Shown piece after piece: positions 1-5,703 of a stretch of 9,720 bases of DNA; the stretch's first letter is position 1; each line of letters starts with the position of its first letter. The DNA comes from DASRCB01 sp035653295 (GTDB lineage: Bacteria; Acidobacteriota; Terriglobia; Bryobacterales; Bryobacteraceae), in the NCBI GenBank assembly GCA_035653295.1, contig DASRCB010000145.1, positions 1 to 9,720 on the forward strand, written 5' to 3'. Both the position numbers and the translations under genes were made by a program. The notes under the pieces were generated by a model. It was given only the letters and a program-made list of their open reading frames with translations, ran no database searches and was not told where the DNA came from.

Positions 1-474
1 AACGGCCGGCTCTCATTCCGCGCGCACAATCTGCCGCGCGTCTTCATCGCCTATGTGGAGGAGGATCTGGCCCAGGCGCGGCGGCTGTATACGGCGCTTC
101 GTTCCCGGCGCTTCAGCCCGTGGCTGGACAAGACCAAGCTGCTGCCGGGCCAAAACTGGCCGCGGGCCATCGAAGCAGCGATCGAGAGCACGGATTTCTT
201 TATTGCATGCTTCTCCGGGCGATCGGTCTCAAAGCGGGGAATGTTCCAGGGCGAGCTGCGATTCGCGCTGGAGTGCGCGCAGCGTGCGCCGCTGGAAGAA
301 GTGTTCTTCATTCCTGTGCGCCTGGACGCGTGTGAGATCCCGTCGCGCATTCGGCGATCGATTCAATATGTCGACCTTTTCCCCAGGTGGGAGTCGGGCA
401 TGGCGAAGCTGGAGCGGATTCTGCGGAGCGAAATGCGGCGCCGCCGCGGACAGCAGCTACGATTTGTTTCCTGA
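1..474 (+). CDS. TIR-domain protein, C-terminal part (5' end off the window)
   Basis: Frame 1 is open from the first base to TGA at 472-474, giving 157 visible residues. Residues 12-130 look like a bacterial TIR (TIR_2-type) domain. The first strand is PRVFIAYVEED (12-22), the BB-loop region is SPWLDKTKLLPGQNW (39-53), a helix follows with AIESTDFFIACFS (60-72), and the SVSKRGMFQGEL segment (75-86) carries Glu85 at the position of the catalytic glutamate of NAD-cleaving TIRs. The final strand is VFFIPVRLDACEIP (101-114). Known of the family: bacterial TIR domains cleave NAD+ or make cyclic ADP-ribose-like signals in anti-phage systems, and others are only scaffolds. The true start is not visible. 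The GTG at 55 falls after the first beta strand and would cut the fold, so I reject it. The tail is a basic stretch (RRRRGQQ). Activity and partner domains are unknown because the N-terminus is missing. Confidence 0.85.
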   Translation, partial: NGRLSFRAHNLPRVFIAYVEEDLAQARRLYTALRSRRFSPWLDKTKLLPGQNWPRAIEAAIESTDFFIACFSGRSVSKRGMFQGELRFALECAQRAPLEEVFFIPVRLDACEIPSRIRRSIQYVDLFPRWESGMAKLERILRSEMRRRRGQQLRFVS

Positions 475-927
475 AGCCTGGGCCAGCTTTTTCTTTACCG
501 AACCGGCTTCCTTCCCGTTCGGTTCGAGCTCGAGGTAACGGTTCCATGCCTTGCGCATGGTCTCGTTGTCGCCCAGCTTCTCGGCGCTCTCGCCGAGGCG
601 GAGATATGCTTCGGCGAGGCCGGGGTTCCATTTGGTGGCTTCGTCGAAGCGGTCGGCCGCGGCTTTGAACTTCCCCTTCTTGAAGTAGAACGTGCCTACG
701 GTCATGTCGCGCCTGGCGAGAATGGGGTTGAAGCCGTAAACCTTCGGCTTCGCGGACTCGTCCTCTTCCGGAGGCAGCTGATACTTGCCATCGTCGGCAT
801 CCGGGGCAGCGGCGGCGGGCGCGGGATCGCCGGACTTCGGCGGCGCCGGAGGCGGAGCCTGCTGCTGAGGAGCCGCCGCACACGCCAGACCGGCCATGAA
901 AACGAGCGCCGGCGCGAGTCGTGTCAC
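457..927 (-). CDS. Secreted TPR-repeat protein, possible lipoprotein
   Basis: A 156-residue protein starting at GTG (927-925); no ATG lies in frame nearby. The N-terminus is a short signal peptide (MTRLAPALVFMAGLAC), with Cys16 as a candidate lipid-attachment site. The lipobox is imperfect (G-L-A-C rather than L-A-G-C), so cleavage by signal peptidase I around the following alanines is also possible. Residues 17-47 are a Pro/Ala/Gln-rich, probably disordered linker. Two TPR units follow: about 74-103 (GTFYFKKGKFKAAADRFDEA) and 104-138 (AEAYLRLGESAEKLGD, then AWNRYLELEPNG). The arrangement resembles small BamD-like TPR lipoproteins of Acidobacteria, but it is too short to be BamD itself. It probably acts in the periplasm as a protein-binding module; the partner is unknown. 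It runs divergently from uvrC across 20 bp and its 3' end overlaps the convergent TIR gene by 18 bp. Confidence 0.82.
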   Translation of the reverse strand: MTRLAPALVFMAGLACAAAPQQQAPPPAPPKSGDPAPAAAAPDADDGKYQLPPEEDESAKPKVYGFNPILARRDMTVGTFYFKKGKFKAAADRFDEATKWNPGLAEAYLRLGESAEKLGDNETMRKAWNRYLELEPNGKEAGSVKKKLAQASGNKS

Positions 928-947
928 AATGAAATTATAACTTTCCG
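928..947. promoter_or_regulatory. Compact divergent promoter region between the TPR gene and uvrC
   Basis: The entire gap between the two divergent start codons is 20 bp. On the minus strand it contains a perfect TATAAT (939-934), six bases before the GTG start. On the plus strand it contains TATAAC (936-941), six bases before the uvrC ATG. The two boxes overlap. That spacing would place transcription starts at or next to the start codons, so both messages could be leaderless. No Shine-Dalgarno-like sequence is visible on either side, which agrees. No good TTGACA-like -35 box was found at 16-18 bp for either direction; such boxes would have to lie inside the opposite gene. Assignment is by inspection only. 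Confidence 0.45.
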
Positions 948-2786
948 ATGATTTCGCGGCCCGATCTGAAAGAAAAAGCCGCGCAGCTTCCTACCCTCCC
1001 CGGAGTTTACCTCTACAAAGACGCGCACGGGACCGTGCTCTACGTCGGCAAGGCCAGGAACCTGCGCAGCCGAGTCCGCAGCTACTTCCTGGAGGAGCGG
1101 CTGGCGGACGCCAAAACCGGCAGCCTGATAGCCGACGCGCACGACATCCACTACATTCTCGTCGACAACGAAAAAGAGGCGCTGGCGCTCGAAAACAACC
1201 TGATCAAGGAATATCAGCCGCGCTTCAACATTCTGCTGCGCGACGACAAGACCTATCCCTGCATTCGTCTTACCAACGAACGCTGGCCGCGGGTGTACGT
1301 GACGCGGCGCATCGTCAAAGACGGTTCCACTTATTACGGGCCCTATTTCCCGGGCAACCTGGCGCACCGGCTGGCGCACTTCATTCATCGGCATTTCAAG
1401 GTGCCCTCGTGCTATGTGGATCTCACGCGCAGCCACAAGCAGCCGTGCCTCGAGTACCACATCCACCGCTGCCAGGGTCCGTGCGTGGAGGGACTGACCA
1501 CCGACGAGCAGTATCAGGCGGCGGTGCGCCAGGTGAAGCTCTTCCTCGAAGGCCGGCTCCGCGATCTCACCGATGAACTGCGCGCGCGGATGCAGGAGGC
1601 CGCGGCCGGCATGCGGTTCGAGGAGGCGGCCGGTTTGCGGGACCTGATCGCCACGGTGGAGGAGCTGGAGGAGAAGCAAAAAATCGCCGCCGCCGGCGGG
1701 GATGATACCGATATCTTCGCCTGGTACGCCGAGCCGCCGCTGGTGGCCGTCAACCTCTTTCACCTGCGCGGAGGGCGCATCGTTGACCGGCGCGAGTTCT
1801 TCTGGGAAGACCAGCTCGATGCCGATCCGGCCGAGTTCTTTTCCTCTCTGCTGAAGCAGGTCTACATCGGACAGCAGTACATTCCGGCGTACATCCACGT
1901 GCCTGTCGATTTCGAAGATCGGGAGCTGCTGGAGGAGTACCTCAGCGAGCGGCGCGGGCGCAAAACGGAGATCCGTCTGCCGCAGCGCGGCCAGAAGAAG
2001 GCCATGCTCGAGCTGGTGGAAACGAATGCAAAGCACAGCTTCCAGCAGCGCTTCCGGGTGATGAGGCCGAGCTCGAAGGCGATCCAGCAGGCGGTGCGGG
2101 ACAACCTGGACCTTCCGGTGGCGCCAAAGCGGATCGAGTGCTTCGATATTTCACACATCCAGGGAACCGACAAGGTGGCGAGCATGGTGGTGTGGGAGGA
2201 CGGCCGTATGAAGAAGGCCGACTACCGCAAGTTCATCATCCGGACCGTGGAGGGGAACGACGATTTCGCGTCCATGCGCGAGGTGGTGACGCGGCGGTAC
2301 GCGCGGCTGAAGGAGGAACACAAGCCGTTTCCCGATCTGGTGCTCATCGACGGCGGCCTGGGGCAGCTGCACGCGGCGGCCGATGCCCTGGAAGCGATCG
2401 GGATCACGAACCAGCCGCTGGCCTCCATAGCCAAGCGCGAGGAGATCATCTACGTGCACGGGCATGAGGACCAGCCCGTGGTGCTGGAGAAGTTCTCGCC
2501 GGTGCTGCACCTGGTGCAGACGGTTCGCGACGAGGCGCACCGGTTCGCGGTGACCTTCCATCGCACCCGGCGCAATGCCGCGCGGCTGACATCGGAGCTG
2601 GAGCAGGTTCCCGGGGTCGGGGAGCGGACTATCACCAAGCTGCTGCGGCATTTCGGGAGCCTGGAGCGCGTGCTGCAGGCCAGCGAGGAAGAACTCGCGC
2701 AGGTGGCGGGCCGGGCGGCGGCGGCGAAGGTCCGGGCCCATTTCAGGTCGGCGGAAGCCGCGCCCGCGTTTCGGATTCTCAGTTAG
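948..2786 (+). CDS. uvrC: UvrABC excinuclease subunit C
   Basis: UvrC makes the two incisions flanking a DNA lesion in cytoplasmic nucleotide excision repair, after UvrA and UvrB have loaded. The 612 residues match the usual length (about 600). The GIY-YIG nuclease domain spans about 14-95, with GVY (19-21), YVG (32-34), Glu82 in LENNLIK and Asn94. Cys155, 167, 175 and 179 have the spacing reported for the iron-sulfur cluster ligands of E. coli UvrC. The UvrB-binding UVR motif is at about 205-246 (MRFEEAAGLRDLI, 222-234). The RNase H-like 5' nuclease shows FDISH with Asp400, LIDGG with Asp468, and RDEAHRFA with His531, the expected D-D-H triad. A helix-hairpin-helix pair ends the protein (about 550-600, VPGVGERT). 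All catalytic residues look intact. ATG at 948 gives a typical N-terminus. It is the first gene of a possible plus-strand run with the isomerase-like gene 39 bp on. SOS control was not evident. Confidence 0.98.
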   Translation: MISRPDLKEKAAQLPTLPGVYLYKDAHGTVLYVGKARNLRSRVRSYFLEERLADAKTGSLIADAHDIHYILVDNEKEALALENNLIKEYQPRFNILLRDDKTYPCIRLTNERWPRVYVTRRIVKDGSTYYGPYFPGNLAHRLAHFIHRHFKVPSCYVDLTRSHKQPCLEYHIHRCQGPCVEGLTTDEQYQAAVRQVKLFLEGRLRDLTDELRARMQEAAAGMRFEEAAGLRDLIATVEELEEKQKIAAAGGDDTDIFAWYAEPPLVAVNLFHLRGGRIVDRREFFWEDQLDADPAEFFSSLLKQVYIGQQYIPAYIHVPVDFEDRELLEEYLSERRGRKTEIRLPQRGQKKAMLELVETNAKHSFQQRFRVMRPSSKAIQQAVRDNLDLPVAPKRIECFDISHIQGTDKVASMVVWEDGRMKKADYRKFIIRTVEGNDDFASMREVVTRRYARLKEEHKPFPDLVLIDGGLGQLHAAADALEAIGITNQPLASIAKREEIIYVHGHEDQPVVLEKFSPVLHLVQTVRDEAHRFAVTFHRTRRNAARLTSELEQVPGVGERTITKLLRHFGSLERVLQASEEELAQVAGRAAAAKVRAHFRSAEAAPAFRILS

Positions 2787-2813
2787 CGGTAGCGGTATCG
2801 AGGCCGGAGCGAT

Positions 2814-2817
2814 AGGA
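2814..2817 (+). promoter_or_regulatory. Shine-Dalgarno site for the isomerase-like gene
   Basis: AGGA ends eight bases before ATG 2826, normal spacing. It supports that start and translation of this gene as its own cistron, possibly on the uvrC message. Confidence 0.5.
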
Positions 2818-2825
2818 TATCGGCC

Positions 2826-3665
2826 ATGACCAGGCGAGAACTGTTGCCCGCGATTGCGGGGTGCGCGGCTGCAGCGGCGCTGAGCGCGCCCTCCGGCGGG
2901 CGATTGAAGCAGAGCGTCACCGGGGCGCCGTTTCGCGGATCGGGCATGGATCTCGACGCCATGGCGCGGACCGCGGCGGAAATGGGCTTCCTCGGCTTCG
3001 ATCTCATCGGAGCGAAGGATTTCCCGACTTTGAAGAAGTATGGACTCATCCCAACCATGGTTCCCGTGCCGGGGATGAGCATCGCCGACGGCATCAACGA
3101 TCCCGCGAACCACAACCGGTTTGAAAAGGCCGTGCTCCAGACCGTTGACGATGCCGCCGCCGCCCGAGCGCCGAACGTCATCATTCTTTCGGGGAATCGG
3201 CGGGGGATGCCGGATTCCGAGGGGCTGGACCACTGCGTGACGTTCTTCAATCGCGTGAAGCGGCACGCGGAAGACAAAGGCGTGACGCTGTGCATGGAGC
3301 TGCTTAACAGCAAAGTGGATCACAAGGACTACATGTGCGACCACTCGTCGTTTGGCGTGGAGGTGTGCCGGCGCGTCGATTCGCCGCGGGTGAAGCTGCT
3401 GTATGACATCTACCACATGCAGATCATGGAAGGCGACATCGCCCGCACGATTCGGGCGGACATCCAGTTCATCGGGCACTTTCATACCGGCGGGAATCCG
3501 GGGCGGCATGAGATCGACGGCAGCCAGGAACTGAACTACCGCTTCGTGGCGGGCGCGATTGCCGACGCCGGGTTCGGCGGGTATGCAGCGCACGAGTACA
3601 CCCCGGCGGTCGGGGACAACTGGCGGAGGTCGCTGGAGCAGGCGAAGGCGATCTTCACGGTTTAG
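2826..3665 (+). CDS. Exported TIM-barrel protein, hydroxypyruvate isomerase-like
   Basis: A 279-residue member of the AP endonuclease 2 / xylose isomerase-like TIM-barrel superfamily, closest by eye to hydroxypyruvate isomerase (Hyi) relatives. Putative metal/catalytic residues are Glu158 in CMELLNSKVDHKDY, Asp194 and His197 in LYDIYHMQ, His218/His220 in GHFHTGGNPGRHEID, and Glu257 in AAHEYTP. Hyi-type enzymes use two such glutamates to interconvert hydroxypyruvate and tartronate semialdehyde; the true substrate here is unknown. The N-terminus has a twin-arginine start (MTRRELLPAIAG) followed by an Ala-rich stretch, so Tat export is likely. IAGC (10-13) also fits a lipobox, which would make it a Tat lipoprotein. 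The mature domain starts around LKQSVTG (28). The start is supported by AGGA eight bases upstream. It follows uvrC by 39 bp on the same strand, but a functional link to DNA repair is not expected. Confidence 0.85.
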   Translation: MTRRELLPAIAGCAAAAALSAPSGGRLKQSVTGAPFRGSGMDLDAMARTAAEMGFLGFDLIGAKDFPTLKKYGLIPTMVPVPGMSIADGINDPANHNRFEKAVLQTVDDAAAARAPNVIILSGNRRGMPDSEGLDHCVTFFNRVKRHAEDKGVTLCMELLNSKVDHKDYMCDHSSFGVEVCRRVDSPRVKLLYDIYHMQIMEGDIARTIRADIQFIGHFHTGGNPGRHEIDGSQELNYRFVAGAIADAGFGGYAAHEYTPAVGDNWRRSLEQAKAIFTV

Positions 3666-3734
3666 GCCACCGTCCCGTACGAACCGTTACATGAAAATCA
3701 CGCCATCTGGAATCCTCCCGCGAACCCTAACGTC

Positions 3735-3740
3735 TATAAA
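3735..3740 (+). promoter_or_regulatory. Candidate -10 box for the GH2 gene
   Basis: TATAAA lies in the gap after the isomerase-like gene. It would give a leader of roughly 90 bases before ATG 3835. It also sits in the loop of a short GTCT/AGAC inverted repeat (3732-3735 and 3743-3746). No recognisable -35 box is found 16-18 bp upstream, so this is weak. The rest of 3666-3834 shows no gene or clear terminator. Confidence 0.25.
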
Positions 3741-3834
3741 GCAGACAGCCGAAGAAATGATTTGAATTCGCTGAGGGCGTGTGCAATCCTTGAGATTCAA
3801 TCACTCCCCTGAGCACAAATTGGCAGGTCCCTGC

Positions 3835-5637
3835 ATGTCTGCTGTTCCAACCTTCGTACCGCGCGAATCCCCTGCGCCCCATCGTGAGGCGGCGCCGCGC
3901 CCGGAGTACCCGCGGCCGCAGTTCGAGCGCGAGGAGTGGCTGAACCTGAACGGCTGGTGGGACTTCGAGTTCGACGACGGCCGTAGAGGAACCGAGGAGC
4001 GCTGGGCGGAAGGCGGCCGGAGATTCAGCCGCCCCATCCTGGTGCCATTCTGTTTCGAGAGCCCGCTGAGCGGCATCGGCGACACCGGGTTTCACCCTCG
4101 GATGTGGTACCGCCGAAGCTTTGTCATTCCCGAATCCTGGGCAGGCCGCCGGGTTCTGCTGAACTTCGGAGCGGTCGATTACCGCGCCGCCGTGTGGGTG
4201 AATGGACACCGCGCCGGCGAGCACGAGGGCGGCAATACGCCCTTTCGCTTCGACATTACCGATCTGCTCGAGGCTGACGGCAACGAACTTACCGTACAGG
4301 TGGAAGATCCTCCCCAGGACCGCTTCATCCCACGCGGTAAGCAGCACTGGAAAGAGACCTCCGAGAGCATCTTCTACAAACGAACGAGCGGCATCTGGCA
4401 AACGGTGTGGCTGGAGCCGGTTGCTGAAAGCTGGCTGGAGCGAGTGCGCATCGCGTCCACCCTCGATGGATCCGTAACCTTCGACGCCACCATTCAGAAT
4501 CCCGACCCGGAGCTGAGGTTCATAGCTCGCGTCAGCTACAAGGGACGCGAAGTGGCCACTGGCATCGCGCCGGCGGACGAATCCCAGGCAGTTGCGGCGG
4601 CCTTCGTGCGCGACCCGAAATGGTGGTCGCCGAGCGCGCCGGAACTGTACGATGTCACCTTCGAGTTACGCCGCGGCGAGGAAGTGATCGACCGCGTGCA
4701 ATCGTACTTCGGTTTCCGGTCCGTTGCCGTGCACGACGGCCGGGTGCAGCTCAACGGCGCTCCTTTGTACCTCAGGATGGTGCTCGACCAGGGCTACTGG
4801 CCGGAGAGCAACCTCACGCCGCCGTCGGACGAAGCCATCCAGTACGACATTCGCCAGGCGAAGGAGATGGGCTTCAACGGCGTTCGCAAGCACCAGAAGG
4901 TGGAAGACCCGCGATTCCTCTACTGGGCCGACCGCATGGGCCTGCTGGTTTCGGCGGAGATGGCGAACGCCTACATGTTCGATGCCGAGTCGGTGGCGCG
5001 CGTGACCCGCGAGTGGATCGACGTGATGGCGCGAGACTGCAATCATCCCAGCATCATCATCTGGGTCCCGCTCAATGAGAGCTGGGGTGTCCCGGATGTC
5101 CGCGATCCGCGCCAGCAGGCGCATCTGCGGGCCATGTACATGCTGACGCGTTCGCTTGACGACAGCCGTCTCGTTATCGACAACGATGGCTGGGAGCACA
5201 CGGGGTGCACCGACCTGTTCGCGGTCCACGACTACTCCCAGACCGGCGAGGTCTTCCTGCAGCGCTTCCGCGACCTGAACGAGGGCCGCATCCCCTCACC
5301 CTGCCAGGGCAAGCCCTACCTGTGCCCTGGAAATGAGTACAACGGCGCGCCAGTGTTCCTGTCCGAATTCGGCGGGATCTCGTACGAGCACCCGGACGAC
5401 GCCACGAAGGTTCCGGAGAACTCGTGGGGTTACGAGGGAATCGAGAAGACGGCCGAGGCGACGCTCGGGCGCATGCGCGGCCTGTACGAGGCCATCGCGA
5501 AAACGCCGAAGGTGATCGGCATTTGCTATACCCAGCTCACGGATGTCGAGCAGGAGATCAATGGCCTGCTCACCTACGATCGGCGGCCGAAGTTCCGGGC
5601 CGAGGACATTCGGGCCATCAACGCGCTGCTGCGCTAA
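3835..5637 (+). CDS. Glycoside hydrolase family 2 enzyme (beta-galactosidase/beta-glucuronidase-like)
   Basis: A 600-residue GH2 retaining beta-glycosidase with the full three-part layout. A jelly-roll sugar-binding domain lies at about 20-195 (LNLNGWWDFEFDDG; MWYRRSFVIP), an immunoglobulin-like sandwich at about 200-295, and a catalytic TIM barrel at about 300-600. The acid/base is Glu415 in WVPLNESWG after the NHPSIIIW strand; the nucleophile is Glu511 in FLSEFGG. Both are intact. No signal peptide is seen, so it probably acts in the cytoplasm on imported oligosaccharides. I see no clear Asn-x-Lys carboxylate-recognition motif of beta-glucuronidases, so the sugar specificity stays open. The start is chosen at ATG 3835 because GGCAGG (3822-3827) lies seven bases upstream. 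An in-frame GTG at 3781 would add 18 residues without homology value, and its GAGGG sits only three bases away. The gene lies downstream of the isomerase-like gene, with its own promoter likely. Confidence 0.93.
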   Translation: MSAVPTFVPRESPAPHREAAPRPEYPRPQFEREEWLNLNGWWDFEFDDGRRGTEERWAEGGRRFSRPILVPFCFESPLSGIGDTGFHPRMWYRRSFVIPESWAGRRVLLNFGAVDYRAAVWVNGHRAGEHEGGNTPFRFDITDLLEADGNELTVQVEDPPQDRFIPRGKQHWKETSESIFYKRTSGIWQTVWLEPVAESWLERVRIASTLDGSVTFDATIQNPDPELRFIARVSYKGREVATGIAPADESQAVAAAFVRDPKWWSPSAPELYDVTFELRRGEEVIDRVQSYFGFRSVAVHDGRVQLNGAPLYLRMVLDQGYWPESNLTPPSDEAIQYDIRQAKEMGFNGVRKHQKVEDPRFLYWADRMGLLVSAEMANAYMFDAESVARVTREWIDVMARDCNHPSIIIWVPLNESWGVPDVRDPRQQAHLRAMYMLTRSLDDSRLVIDNDGWEHTGCTDLFAVHDYSQTGEVFLQRFRDLNEGRIPSPCQGKPYLCPGNEYNGAPVFLSEFGGISYEHPDDATKVPENSWGYEGIEKTAEATLGRMRGLYEAIAKTPKVIGICYTQLTDVEQEINGLLTYDRRPKFRAEDIRAINALLR

Positions 5638-5656
5638 TGGTTTCGCACTCGACCTA

Positions 5657-5691
5657 GCCTGCGCCAGGCGGCGAACCGGGCCGATAGCCCG
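5657..5691. terminator. Possible bidirectional terminator region (two short hairpins)
   Basis: This lies in the 66-bp gap between the convergent GH2 and ADOP genes. The first hairpin has arms GCCTG (5657-5661) and CAGGC (5665-5669) with a 3-base loop. The second has arms CGGGC (5677-5681) and GCCCG (5687-5691) with a 5-base loop. Both are GC-rich and perfect but short, and neither is followed by a T-run in either direction. Placement between two gene ends makes a termination role plausible. Confidence 0.35.
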
Positions 5692-5703
5692 CTCATCACG
5701 GCG

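Noticed and set aside
308..883. A 191-codon minus-strand frame over the TPR and TIR genes
   Set aside because: It is out of frame with the TPR gene, which has a signal peptide and repeats; this one has an Arg/Gly-rich shadow composition.
924..2036. A 370-codon open frame antisense to uvrC
   Set aside because: It lies wholly opposite a well-conserved gene and shows no recognisable domain. Such frames are common in GC-rich DNA.
2783..2795. Tandem AGCGGT repeat just after the uvrC stop
   Set aside because: Two copies of six bases are expected by chance in such GC-rich sequence.
2151..3593. A 480-codon open frame antisense to uvrC and the isomerase-like gene
   Set aside because: It spans two real genes on the other strand, has a His/Arg/Pro-rich composition typical of shadow frames, and has no known motif.
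3657..3673. A 5-bp inverted repeat (ACGGT/ACCGT) around the isomerase-like gene stop
   Set aside because: The stem is too short, there is no T-run, and it overlaps the stop codon; it is not a convincing terminator.
3691..3765. A 24-codon ORF (MKITPSGILP...) between the isomerase-like and GH2 genes
   Set aside because: It is too short, has no ribosome-binding site and no evidence of being a leader peptide.
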